Origin: Galerina marginata
Taxonomy: Eukaryota; Basidiomycota; Agaricomycetes; Agaricales; Galerinaceae
Assembly (NCBI GenBank): GCA_023014335.1
Contig: JAECYW010000016.1
Coordinates: forward strand, 744,001-808,000
Direction: 5' to 3'
DNA: 64,000 nt
This document shows, one piece after another, positions 11,904 to 22,509 of this stretch. A model generated the notes under the pieces. The model saw nothing but the letters and a program-made list of their open reading frames with translations, was not told the DNA's origin and searched no databases. A program made the position numbers and the translations under genes. Position 1 is the first letter of the stretch. Each line of letters starts with the position of its first letter.

Positions 11904-14897
11904 ATGGCTTTCACCGCGCCCCAACTTCCCCTGAAATGGGACCACACCGAGAAGAATATCGCGGATTTGACCAAGCAGGCGATCGAGAAGTACCGCGCTG
12001 CTCTGGACGCGGTTGGGGAACTCGATCCTAAGGATTGTAATTTCAACTCTGTACGTCAATTTCTCGATTCTCAAGGAGGATTCTGTCTTACACGTTGCTA
12101 GGTTTTTGTAAGTCGGCATCGAGCTCAGAGTCGCTCAAGTTGAATTGACAACTAATTTAACGTCCAGATACGCCTCGCTCAGGCAGAAACAGCGTTCAAG
12201 CATGCAACCGAGCCTCTAGTCTTCTACAAAAACGTATCTCCCTCCAAAGAGCTTCGCGACGCCTCCGCCTCCGCCGAATCCCTCGTCCGCGACTTCGGCG
12301 TAGAGTCGTCCATGCGCATCGACGTTTTCAAAGCTAAAGCTGCTGCCGAAAGGAATATCAAAGAATCAGATCAGTGGGGGGAGATGACGTCGGAGGAACA
12401 GCATCTCGTTGGAAAGATGGTGAGAACGTCTGAACGCTCGAGAACGAAGTCGGTTTGCTAATCTGCGGACTGGATGTAGATGCTGGACGGAACGAGAGCT
12501 GGACTCGCTCTTCCTCCTGAGAAGCGAGAGGAATTGACGATTTTGCAGAAGGAACTAGCACAAGTTTGCTTGGAATCCCAGGTACATCGGGTTTCTGCAA
12601 GTCTGGACTCTATTTTTCGTTTGCTGATTCTCTCACCAGAAAAACATGAACGAAGAAAATGTATGAAAGCCTGCCGAATACTGAATTTTTTACTTATCAC
12701 TTCATCAGGGCTTCATCACCTTTACCGAGGACGAACTCACAGGTGTTGACAGGGGTGTTATTTCCGGATACACCAAGCGCACCGTGGATGGCCAGGTTGT
12801 GTATGATGTTACCTTCAAGGGCCCCGATATTACCCCTATTGTAGGTACAGGGCTAGGGCTATGTTCTGCCCCCCTACTATCTTTATTTTCAAGAGCTGAC
12901 TTTTTTAATAGACCCAATTCGCGGAAAACCCGGAAACGCGGAAACGCGCCAAGGAAGGATGGGAATCGCGATCGGAAATCAATGCACCTGTATTCGCAAA
13001 GGCTATGGGGCTGCGTCGAAGAATTGCTCATCTGCTTGGTTATAAAACCTGGTATATAATCTCATTAATTATTCGCACCGTTCATTCCTCACGAGGTTAA
13101 CAGGGCGGATTATGTCACCGAAGTCAAGATGGTCAAGTCAGGAAAAGGTGTTGAGGACGTAAGTCCCCACACAGCACCTTAGATATCACCTCACTAGATA
13201 GCACTCCCGTCTACCAGTTCCTCAACGACCTCGAAGAAAAAATTCGCCCAATCGGCATCAAAGAGCGCCAAACACTCCTTGCCTTAAAAAAAAAAGAACA
13301 TGAAGCTAAAGGTCTCCCGTTCGACGGCAAACTCTATATATGGGACCACGAGTACTACCACCGCAAACACGTCCAAGAGTCTTTGGACTTGGATGACTTG
13401 ATCGTCAAGGAGCATTTCCCGGTTGCGTTCGTCGTTCCTGCGATCCTAGAGATTTATCAGAATCTTCTGGGAGTCAGGTTTGAGGAGATGAAAGATGCGA
13501 GTGTTTGGCATCCAGGTTTGTGACGCTTAGTCTGTCTTCACGATTAACCTGGAATATTTTTAATCAGCAATACATAGACGTCCAAGCCTTTGCCGTTTGG
13601 GAGAAAGACGCCAAAGATGAGTCCGGCTTTATCGGATACTGCTACCTCGACCTATTCCCCCGTCGTTCGTGATCTCCCCTACGCCTGCTCTATCCATCCT
13701 CACTTCCTCTTCCTCTTCCTCTTCCTCTCCCTCTACCAGCTGGAAAATATTTCCACGCAGCTGAATGGAACATCCTCCCCGGCTACGACCTCCCAGACGG
13801 AAAGCGCAGTTACCCTGTGAGCGCCGTCGTTGCCAACCTCGCGAAGCCCACGCCTGACCAGCCGGCTCTCATGCGCCACGGCGATGTGGTCACGCTTTTT
13901 CATGAGATTGGGCATATTTTTCATGATATTTTGAGTAGGACGAGGTTCGCGAGGTTTCATGGCGTGAGGTTGGTGGTTTTAGCTCTTTCGACTTTCCTTG
14001 ATTTGATCGATGTCTTGCTTGATTTCGCAGTGTTGCTCTCGACTTCGCTGAGGCTCCTTCCCAGATGTTGGAAAATTGGTAACCTTTCTTCTCCTTCACC
14101 TCATGTCATGTCTTTAGTAACTTTTTTCGTTCTAGGTGCTGGGAACCCAAGGTCTTAGAACTGATGTCCAGCCATTACCAGACCAAGAAACCACTATCAC
14201 CAGAGCTCATCGAAAAGCTTGTCAAGACGTAAGAACCTCTCTTTCTATCCCCATCTTGTTATGCAATCGACTCTCTCTCTTAGCCGCTACGTGAACGTGG
14301 GCTGGTTTTTCTCCATGCAAGTCTTCTTTTCAAAGTTCGATTTGATCGTCCACTCAGAGCAAAGTGCGTAAATATCTTATTGTAACGGAACGGGGACTAA
14401 ATCATAAATTTTATAGCTATCGAGGACTACACCCACCTCTGGTGCACCCTCCGCGAAAAAATCACACTTCGGGAGTACGATAAAGAATGCCCTTGGCATG
14501 CTGCCATCGTACAATTCACAGGCGGGTATGATGTTGGTCTATACGGGTACGTTATTCTCTTCTCATCGGAACTTGACCATGCATTTGATCATTTAAATCA
14601 CGTCTTGCAGCTACCCATACTCTCAGGTATTTGCAGTAGACATGTACACCACCGTGTTCAAGGCAGACCCGCTCGATCCTGCGCGTGGTAAATTGTACCG
14701 CGACAAAATTCTGCGTCCTGGTTCGAGTCGCGATGAGATTGAGATTCTTACGGTGCGCAACTCTCTTCCCGATGAATGGGTTCATGCAAGCTTGAAGGCG
14801 AGCTGAAGAGCGGGTTGTGTAGGATTTCCTTGGGCGTGCTCCTAACAGCGAGGCGTTTTTGGCGCAAATATTTGGAACCGCAGATGTTGTAGGATAA
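11904..14897 (+). CDS. M3-family zinc metallopeptidase (thimet oligopeptidase / saccharolysin type)
   Basis: Intact multi-exon gene for a soluble oligopeptidase that cleaves short peptides. Clear early exons: 11904-12050, 12102-12107, 12168-12419, 12480-12581, 12640-12660 and 12709-about 12840; further exons follow to the TAA at 14895-14897. The M3 zinc motif HEIGH is at 13901-13915. The third zinc ligand is expected as the Glu of FAEAPSQMLENW after the next intron. The C-terminal GYDVGLYGYPYSQVFAVDMY matches the conserved tyrosine/glycine substrate-binding region. The start MAFTAPQLPLKWDHT fits the family N-terminus and has a counterpart in the right-arm copy. A run of ten A at about 13284 keeps frame. 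No signal peptide is seen, so the enzyme is probably cytosolic. Upstream DNA is shared with the duplicated copy. Confidence 0.9.
12102..12107 (+). other. probable 6-nt microexon (Val-Phe) of the M3 peptidase gene
   Basis: Between exon 1 (ends 12050) and the exon starting ATACGCCTC at 12168, the interval splits into two introns (12051-12101 and 12108-12167) around gttttt. The same place in the right-arm pseudogene has gtgttt flanked by the same signals (...tactag before, gtaagtcgg after). The only difference is a synonymous Val codon change. A single longer intron skipping the two residues is the alternative. Confidence 0.6.
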
Positions 14898-15270
14898 TGT
14901 TGAGGGGGGGTTTTATATGGCCGTTATTGGACAGTGAAGTCGAGTAGGGTGCAAGAACCTCGGAGAGCATGCATCTGGAGATACTAAGATTTGGGCGAGG
15001 CAGATTCTGTCTGAGGAACTCTACTGATTTTTTACCCTCTAAAACGAACTCGACAGTTTCGTAGAGATAGATGGTTGAGCCCAAGACCATGAATACAGTT
15101 TTGCCACTCGACCGACCAAACCCATCTTGCGAAAACACTTCCCAAATTCCTCTTCGTTCACAAAACTGCAGGTGGACTCGTTCTGAGTGTATTTCTAAAT
15201 GCTGACGTTGCAGGTGATCATCTTTCCTAGAATTGATCCCAGTAGCATCGATATTCAGACAGACATGCAA
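14842..15270 (-). CDS. hypothetical 142-residue protein (possibly a fragment)
   Basis: Single minus-strand frame overlapping the 3' end of the peptidase gene tail to tail. It contains GSTIYLYETVEFVLEGKK and FSQDGFGRSSGKTVF. Part of it (STVYLYETVEFGLK) recurs in the inverted copy at 18030-18090, and the FSQDGFGRS segment recurs inverted at 15360-15395. It therefore behaves as a duplicated coding piece rather than a random frame. No family recognised; it may be an exon of a decayed gene. Confidence 0.3.
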   Translation of the reverse strand: MHVCLNIDATGINSRKDDHLQRQHLEIHSERVHLQFCERRGIWEVFSQDGFGRSSGKTVFMVLGSTIYLYETVEFVLEGKKSVEFLRQNLPRPNLSISRCMLSEVLAPYSTSLSNNGHIKPPLNIILQHLRFQIFAPKTPRC

Positions 15271-15395
15271 GCCAAACTCAAGTTGAGAGAGCAGTTGAAA
15301 GATACTCGCAGAACGATTCTACGTGCGGTTTTATGAACAAAGAAGGATTTGAGAAGGGTTTCCAAGAGTTTTCGCAAGACGGATTTGGTCGGTCG
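15115..15395. repeat. short inverted repeat (head-to-head copies of one coding segment)
   Basis: The segment ttttcgcaagatgggtttgg (minus strand, about 15115-15140) reappears on the plus strand as ttttcgcaagacggatttgg at about 15368-15387. The two copies flank about 220 bases. Confidence 0.6.
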
Positions 15396-15550
15396 CAATT
15401 GCCATCAATTGGATATCGGTCGCAGTGATCACCTTGCTGAAAGCAAGGTCCCTCACCCCCCCTAAATTCACGTTTAAGGAAGGTCCAATGTTGCCATCAT
15501 GATCATCTTTGTCCGTGTTTTAAGTCCAACACTACGCAATGTTTGCACTT

Positions 15551-15680
15551 GTTATTTTTTCTACCCATCCCCCCGTTCCTTGAAATCTAAATGTTGCCAT
15601 CATTGATGGCTTTGTACATGTTATTTTTTCTACCCGTCTACCGTTCCTCGAAATCCCAATGTTGCCCATCATTCATGACT
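15551..15680 (+). repeat. two-unit tandem repeat of about 65-70 bp
   Basis: The unit beginning gttattttttctaccc and ending near aatgttgccatcattgatgg occurs at about 15551-15619 and again at 15620-15680. A third, partial relative (aatgttgccatcatgatc) lies at 15488-15505. Confidence 0.65.
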
Positions 15681-16140
15681 AACTAACCTACACACTCATA
15701 ATTAAAGCACTCACCAAGCGCCAACACCACGGTCATGCACATCCGTAACGATCACCAACCACCAGCGCCACGGTCGCGCACGTCCTCAAGCTCAATGAAA
15801 CCCATTGCCGATCTCGGAGACTCGGACGAGAGCTGCGGGTTTAACAGGCTATCGAAAGTGTGTCGTACTCCACGTACTACTACACGGTCTACACCTTTGT
15901 GTACTTTGGCCAGGTAACTGACGATGACAAGATAATAAATAATAATGGATGATAATTGGCATCAGGATCGAAAAAGGGAACAGGCTGAGTTGTCCATCAC
16001 TCTCGAAATCTCTAATTCCTTTAGGTACATCATTGAGGAGCACAGTAGAAACGAAAAAGTTGCCTTTTCCTCTGTGATATGTCCTTAACTGTGAACCCAA
16101 CAACAACTGATTTTTGTCTAATAAATGTCTTTGTTTGTGT

Positions 16141-16402
16141 ATACTGTCCGATTTCCTTCAATTCGGACGTCCCGCGTCACAGGGACCTCAGATTTGTCCT
16201 AAATGTCACACCTGTCCCATGTCCCAAGGCTTTTGTCCCAAACCCCGGGCCAGAAATCAGCCCAAATAAGGAAATATAGGGTCCAAAATGAGCGCCAAAA
16301 CTCCAGGGTCCTCCTTAATTTAGAAGGTGTACGAAACCATAATTTCGGACAGTCGGGTCACACGTCCACCCCTTGTACGAATTGAATGAAATCGGACAGT
16401 AT
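16141..16402. mobile_element. MITE-like inverted-repeat element, 262 bp
   Basis: The left end ATACTGTCCGATTTCCTTCA is mirrored at the right end (to 16402). The inverted repeat is 25 bp with one mismatch. The interior is noncoding, with repeated gtcccaa/tgtccca words. I could not define a target duplication with confidence. Confidence 0.65.
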
Positions 16403-16577
16403 GGTTGAAGCAAGGTGGTGGGTCGGCGCAAGACGACACCTAGTTAATAAAACTGTATTTATGTAGGCTCGTGACCAGTCCACTTTCGATCACATCGTAA
16501 CGACGTGTGCGAAAGCGGCTGGAACTTCTGGGCAGTCACATAGCAGGGTCACAAATTCCTTGCAGTAGCGTGACGCG

Positions 16578-17120
16578 GGACTTAGTCAAATTTTGATGAA
16601 ATCGGAAACAGTCCATTTCAACATTCCTTCTCATTCAATGAGTATTCATCCGTTTGCCTTCAAATTTGGGATTCTGTTATATACAGTAGGTGAGAATGAT
16701 ATTATATAATTATTTAAACCATTTTCCAATGGGTGCGATGGTCATCCGGGATTTTCACTATTTGAGACCGAATATCAGTGGAAAAACGAGAAAATGTTTC
16801 AACTCAGGATGTATTTTCATCCATTAAATGAATGTAATGTCTTATATTACCATTTTAGATAGTAAAGTTACTAAACAACCCGCCATGGTGCTTCCAGTCT
16901 GTCCCATGGCAAATCAAGAATTTAGCACAGGCCAGTAGACCAATCAGGGCCATATTGGATGGCCAGAGGCCTGCTGAAGAGCACAGAGTCCCAGAGATAG
17001 TTACAATGTCATCACAGAAAGAAAAGCAGGGTGTGCTGACGGAGAGATGGACAGGCAGAGGAAGGACGGAGGAGGGGGATGAGGGGACAGAGCCAAAATG
17101 ATCAAAATTTGACTAAGTCC
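16578..17120. mobile_element. MITE-like inverted-repeat element, about 543 bp
   Basis: GGACTTAGTCAAATTTTGAT at 16578-16597 is exactly reverse-complemented at 17101-17120. The interior is noncoding. The target duplication is unclear. Confidence 0.6.
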
Positions 17121-17174
17121 GTTGACATCTTTGGCGCGTTGTCACGGCTCCACCCAAAAGGGCGACCAGGTGTT

Positions 17175-17275
17175 CCAGTCTGTTCGCAAGCTCACACGTC
17201 CTTTGATCTCGTTTTGTTCGCATCACATTATGTAATATTGAATTATGTAAAGCAGTGAGCTTGCGAACAGACTGG
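17175..17275. repeat. 101-bp foldback element, copy 1
   Basis: A perfect 21-bp inverted repeat (CCAGTCTGTTCGCAAGCTCA... at 17175-17195, mirrored at 17255-17275) surrounds an AT-rich loop with attatgtaatattgaattatg. It is followed directly by a second copy at 17287-18004. Confidence 0.75.
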
Positions 17276-17286
17276 TCGCGAGTCTA

Positions 17287-18004
17287 GTTCGCAAGCTCAC
17301 ACGTCCTTTGTAGGGTGGTGTGAAATAGGTCGGCCTTCTAATTCACCCAGCAAATTTGCTCGACCTCCCTGGGAGGTCTATTTTGCCTATGAAAATCACA
17401 GCAAATTTGCCTGCTGACAATTTGCTGACTAAATCGTAAAATTGCGCAAATTTGCCCGTGGAATAGGTAGGCAAATTTGCATAGAGTCGAGAATGAGATC
17501 AAAATGACCACCGTTGGACCACCGATGACTCCGGCAATGAGTCGCGCAATAGACCGAAAGATGCTTTAACACGATCACTGAAATCATGTACTAGTACTAC
17601 TACACTGGACTGACATTTTATCACTTCCGCGGGAATGATTTACCCAAAGGATAAGGCTTGCCCCAAGATCCATGGGCGAGGTGCAGCCCTGCTCGATCCT
17701 CAAAAAGTGATGTCAGAAAAATGCTGGTATGGGGCAGAGACAAAGGCCATGAAAAAAACACATTTATTGCCAATTTAGTGGATAAAAAAGCGCTGTACTG
17801 ACCAAGCAAATTTGCCCTAATTCACCGACCTGTTTTCGTGTTCGAAAATAAATAGGCAAATTTGGGCAAATTTGCCTATGCAAATTTGCTCGGGTGAATT
17901 TCACCAGCCTATTTCACACCACACTAGTCCTTTGATCTCGTTTTGTTCGCATCACATTATGTAATATTGAATTATGTAAAGCAGTGAGCTTGCGAACAGA
18001 CTGG
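17287..18004. repeat. foldback element, copy 2, split by a MITE
   Basis: The same unit as 17175-17275: its left part is 17287-17310 and its right part 17927-18004. The two are separated by the 616-bp MITE at 17311-17926. The left arm of this copy is shorter (ttcgcaagctcac), consistent with a tandem duplication junction. Confidence 0.75.
17311..17926. mobile_element. hAT-like MITE (616 bp) with 8-bp target-site duplication
   Basis: Termini TAGGGTGGTGTGAAATAGG (left) and the reverse complement of TAGTGTGGTGTGAAATAGG (right) form an imperfect inverted repeat. The host bases GTCCTTTG occur on both sides (17303-17310 and 17927-17934). Joining the flanks restores the neighbouring foldback unit exactly, which proves the insertion. 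An 8-bp duplication with a TAG start is typical of the hAT superfamily. The interior is rich in the words gcaaatttgc and caaatttgcc and has no transposase, so the element is non-autonomous. Confidence 0.8.
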
Positions 18005-18261
18005 TCGCGAGTCTAGTATTTATGGTGCTTAAGCCCAACAGTCTATCTCTACGAGACTGTCGAGTTCGGTTTGAAGAGAAAAAATTGGTAGGATTCCTCA
18101 GCCAGTTGACCGCGCTCACTTAGAAGTTAGTGACCGCAAAAGTCAATGTCATGTCACATCATCACATCAACCTTTTTTGGAGTACGGTACAATATCACGG
18201 ACTTCCAAAAGTTAGCTGTGTTCACGTTCACCAGTTCCCTTCCTTCTGTACATATTTCTAG

Positions 18262-19949
18262 ATGGCCACCTTCACTTTGCCAGTTAAACGAGCTAGCTCT
18301 GTGCACGATCTCCACCCTCCAGAAACCATCAAGCGACTTCGCGTCCCTGAAGCCACCAATTCCAACCAAATGACTGACTCTCATCCCGAACCTGAACCCG
18401 CACCGCTCGCTTCACCCTCTATACCTCCCAGTCTACCTTCACCGTCAGTGTTCGCAGAACCAGAAAATTGGCCCGCGTGGCAACGGACTCCAGGTCGGTT
18501 GCTTAACCTTCGGCCAACAGAAAATGTTGGACCATCTATATATTCCCTTGATGAGGCCTTCAATATCTTTTATGCCGGCCTGAATCTGGACCCCTCATCT
18601 TCTGATGTTAGGAGTGACTCCTTTAAAAAAGCTTCTCGTGCTTCTCGCTTCCTGCACAAGACTATGGGGGAATTCTACTATGACGATGAGGATGTAGGTT
18701 TCTACTCGGCTTTCCGAACCTACCTACTAACAACCTGATACAGGGTACTGGTCAGCAGAAACGTCGGGACATGTTTCTCCTTGGTTTGGACATGTTACTA
18801 CCATTAAGAGGGACAAAGGATGCATTTTTCATCCGCAATAACATAAAATATTTCTTTGACATCCTCCTCGGTGACGATAAAAGCCAATACTTGGCGGTAA
18901 TGGTGGAATCTGAAATATCTGCTAGGAAAGACCCTTATATGTATATTGGCCGCATGTATGATCTTCTCCGCCAATCGTCATCTCGACCTGTTCTACTCGG
19001 ACATCCCATGTTTCTCATCACCCTCATAGGTACGACTTGAGTGCTGTGGTCGGCTCCCTGTTCTGACTCGTTGCAGGTCCCTATCTGACAATATATGGTG
19101 CATTTTATGACGGGTCAGCAACAGCTGTTGAACCACTTTTTGTGCAGTATCTCCTGCGAGATCCAGGACGTTTTACGCCCCGTGATTGCACCAGAGCCTT
19201 TCATGCCTTGGCTCATGCAGTCTTGGACCTCCAACGGTCAGTGGCGTTACCACTTTTGTCCCTACTCACATTCACTTTTATTTAGTCGTTCTCATACCCC
19301 TCAACCATCATCAGAACTTGTTCCAGGATGTCCTATCGTCTATACACAATTTGCCTCAACCTCACCTGGTGCCTCGGGATTTAGTATTCGATATATTCGA
19401 CCATTTTTCCGCCTCCCCTCTTCGGTCTTCGAAGCGATCCATCAGGATGGTACGCCAATTGTAGTCAAAATACCTTTCCTTTCAGAGTATGGGTTTTTTG
19501 TTCATCAGAAACTCGCCGAATGTGGCCTCGCGCCAAAATTGCTCGGCGTTTGTTGGAAGGAAACTGCGTCGGCATATGCGATGCAATATCTTATGCCTCC
19601 AGGGACGTCGCAAGAAGGATGGTTGACTCTCGCTGACCTCGCCAAGCGCGATGCCAACGAGGCGAGAAAACACTGTGCTGCCATCAAAGCCAAGATGTTG
19701 GAAATTCTAGGCGTTTTGAAGGACAACAATTTCGTAAATGGCGACATTCGCCCCAACAATGTCATGATCAGGATGAAATGTGATACAATGGTTGATATCG
19801 ATGACCGTGGCCAACTAGCGTTGATGATGATAGGTTTCGACTGGGCTGAAGAAGTCTCATTCGCCTACTACCCACCATCCCTTAACCCTCCCATGGAGTC
19901 CCATCTGGTGGATTGGCAAACCTGGGAGTCAAATTCTGCCGTCACATGA
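18262..19949 (+). CDS. protein kinase-like protein (fungal eukaryotic-type kinase fold, diverged)
   Basis: Four exons join in frame to about 513 residues: 18262-18693, 18744-19029, 19077-19236 and 19286-19949, with introns of 47-50 bases. The N-terminal ~270 residues are unassigned (Pro/Ser-rich start, then the helical SLDEAFNIFYAGLNLD). The C-terminal part is kinase-like: VVKIPF (VAIK-like lysine), QYLMPPG hinge, NGDIRPNNVMI (catalytic loop, with Asn replacing the usual His) and GFDWAEE in place of DFG. It ends soon after this, so the C-lobe is short, as in the many truncated kinase-like proteins of mushrooms that are often fused to effector-like N-terminal regions. Activity is uncertain. 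Its location inside the duplicated region, replacing half a peptidase gene, is unusual. Confidence 0.75.
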
Positions 19950-19954
19950 TTGGG

Positions 19955-20350
19955 AGATGTTCGAGAAGTGGTCGCAGTCATATCCCGATTCCTTTCCGTA
20001 GATATTGTATTTACAAGTGTAATTTATTTTATCTTCCCTATGACATCGAAAGGCGTTGACCATACCTTGAATTAAACCCTCCTTCTCTGCCTTACCACCC
20101 GCAACGTTTCAAAGCTTTGCCGGCTACGAGTTGACGGCGACGATCTATTACTCTTCCTCCTGTGATCTCAAATGGGCCTGTTACGATTCTGATCCCGTTT
20201 CATCCCGCAATATCAATGCGCGGTCCTGTCCAATCGAGACGTCATTAAACAGGGACGTCCAATGAATTAATGAGGGTCCTTGGCAAAAACCTTCTAGCCT
20301 TTTCCCGATTCTACTATATATGATATATCCATCACAGCCCTGCCTCTCTT
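19955..20350. other. spacer between the kinase-like gene and the peptidase pseudogene
   Basis: No gene seen. It includes the breakpoint near 20357 beyond which similarity to the left-arm peptidase gene stops. Confidence 0.4.
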
Positions 20351-20356
20351 GTCGCT

Positions 20357-21798
20357 GGGTAGCTGCGCTTTCCGTCTGGGAGGTCGTAGTCAGGGAGGAT
20401 GGGCCATTCGACTGCATGGGAATATTTTCCGGCTGGGGGAGGAAGAGGAAGTGAGGATGGATAGAACGAGACGTAGGGGAGATCACGAACGACGAGGGAA
20501 GAGGTCGAGGTAGCAGTATCCGATAAACCTGGACTTGTCTTTGGCGTCTTTCTCCCAAACGGCAAAGGCCTGGACGTCTATGTAAAGCAGATTAGAATAT
20601 TCCAAGTTGATCATGAGGATAGAATAAGGTGTCACGAACCTGGATGCCAAACGCTCGCGTCTTTCATTTCCTCAAACCTGACTCCCAAAAGATTCTGATA
20701 AATGTCTAGAATCGCAGGAGGGACAACCGCGACCGGGAAATGCTCCTTAACGATCAAATCATCCAAGTCCAAGTTTGCGTGTTTCTGGGTTTTCCGCAAA
20801 TTGGTTCTGTTAAGCAAAGTTAACTTCCAAAGTGAAGATAGTAGTAGTCGGTGGGCAGAACATAGCCCCCAGCCCTAAACATACAATAGGGGAAATATCC
20901 GGGCCTTTGAGGGTAACATCATGCACAACCAGCCCCTCCACAGTACACTTGGTATACCCGGAAATAACACTACACCCCTGTCAACACCCGTGAATTCGTC
21001 CTCGGTAAAGGTGATAAGGCCCTGAAAGGAGTGATAAATAAAAGGTTCAATATTCAAGGTGCTATTTTCTTACATTTTCTTCGTTCATATTTTTCTAGTG
21101 ACAGAATCAGCAAACCGAAAATAGCGTCCAGGCTTGCAGAATTTCGACGTACCTGAGATTCCAAGCAAACTTGTGCCAGTTCCTTCTGCAGGATGGTCAA
21201 TTCCTCTCGCTTCTGGGGAGGAAGAGCGAGTCCAGCTCTCGTTCCGTCCAGTATCTACAGCCCGCAGATTAGAAAAGCGACTCCGTTCCCGAGTGTTCAG
21301 ACGTTCTCACCATCTTTTCAACAAGATGCTGCTCCTCCGACGTCATTTCCCCCCACTGATCTGATTCCTTGACGTTCCTTTGAGCGGCAGCTTTAGCTTT
21401 GAAAACGTCAATGCGCATGGAGGACTCTACGTCAAACTCGTGGACGAGGGATTCGGATTCTGTGGAGGCGTCGCGGAGCTCTTTGAAGGGAGATACATTT
21501 TTGTAGAAGACCAAAGGCTCTGTTACGTGCTTGAAAGCTGTCTCGGCCTGAGCGAGGTGTATCTATAATTTAAGTCAGTTGCCACTTCAAGGGATGCTGA
21601 GCTCAAAACCGACTTACAAACACCTAGTATTGCAACAGTAACAAGTAAGAAATTTAGCCGATCCTCCTTGAAAATTGGTAAATAAACGTACAGAGTTGAA
21701 ATTACAATCCTTAGGATCAAGTTCACCCACTTGGTCAAAGCGATATCCTTCTCGCTGTGGTCCCAGTTAAGGAGAGGTTTCGGCGCAGTGAAAGTCAT
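20357..21798 (-). pseudogene. 5' part of a duplicated M3 metallopeptidase gene
   Basis: Reverse-complement relative of 11904-13815. It starts MTFTAPKPLLNWDHS at 21798, keeps the same exon order including the 6-nt microexon, and ends after LPDGKRSYP near 20357. That is about 30 codons before the HEIGH zinc motif, so the catalytic domain is absent. Exon 1 has a deletion of roughly 40-50 bases (between DIALTK and LILRIVIS) that shifts the frame. Other exons remain readable, for example PPEKREELTILQKELAQVC and LIVKEHFPVAVV. It cannot encode an active peptidase. Confidence 0.85.
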
Positions 21799-22069
21799 AG
21801 AGTCTCTCTTGGTGTCGACAGTGGCAAAGAACAAGAACAGTGGGCAGTCTTATCCGCGCGGTTACCATCAGACGAGATCTACGCGCAATACGCGGGGTAA
21901 AATAAGCCTTTCCGGAAAATAATCGGCATAGGATTCTAATGGATGGAAATTGGGGTGTAGAGGCCCTTCAAGGTCAAGGTTATCCAGTACCAGCCGTTTT
22001 GGCATTTGCAGCCTTCTTTGATTCGCGCGTTCGCCCTCACGTGACCGTTGTTTAAAAGAAGGCCACGGT

Positions 22070-22495
22070 GTGTGTGACCGGTCAATGGATTCTTCACCAC
22101 CACCACCGCCAGTGACTACCCAACCCAACCCAACCCCAGCACCTCGTAAAACCAAGCGTCGGAAGATCAAGTATGCGAAAGCTTACGGCTACGTCATCGA
22201 TTACTGCGTCGCCGTCCCGGAGTTGGACGAGAACGGCACTCCTGCTCCCCCAGGTCAGTTTAGTCGCACCCTTGCGGCTTATCGAAGGCGCCTTGCTGAA
22301 CACTGCGGGATCGAGGACAACTCCATGTTGACCGTTCGCAATCCTGATCCGCTTTTTTCGCCCGCCATCTGCGTCGTAGTGGCAACCAACTTGTCGAAGC
22401 GTTCGAGGGTTCCTCGTGAGGACATTGCCGCGAAAGCGAGGGAATTCCTGGGCACGGAGGACCCACCCAAATGGTATTATATTGTCAGAGCATAG
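22070..22495 (+). CDS. small hypothetical protein, 136-141 residues
   Basis: Open frame with starts at 22070 and 22085. A Pro-rich N-terminus and a basic stretch (APRKTKRRKIKYAKAYGYV) precede a compact region DYCVAVPELDENG...RTLAAYRRRLAEHCG... that ends KWYYIVRA. It looks coding and is intronless. It lies in the right arm, but I found no counterpart at the corresponding place in the left arm (11.3-11.8 kb). No family recognised. Confidence 0.5.
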   Translation: MCDRSMDSSPPPPPVTTQPNPTPAPRKTKRRKIKYAKAYGYVIDYCVAVPELDENGTPAPPGQFSRTLAAYRRRLAEHCGIEDNSMLTVRNPDPLFSPAICVVVATNLSKRSRVPREDIAAKAREFLGTEDPPKWYYIVRA

Positions 22496-22509
22496 GTATG
22501 TCATCTGTG

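Larger units (their letters stand above)
9540..15098. repeat. left arm of a large inverted duplication
   Basis: Blocks of this region reappear reverse-complemented at 18.0-24.6 kb, in mirrored order: 9600-9700 matches 24430-24520; 11060-11220 matches 22880-22990; 11770-13815 matches 20357-21890; 14990-15098 matches 18017-18105. Similarity was seen by eye in coding and noncoding DNA (for example the shared gccgattatttgccggaaagg segment just 5' of the peptidase gene) and is clearly below identity. The duplication is therefore not recent. The arms differ by indels and by a gene replacement in the right arm. Confidence 0.75.
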
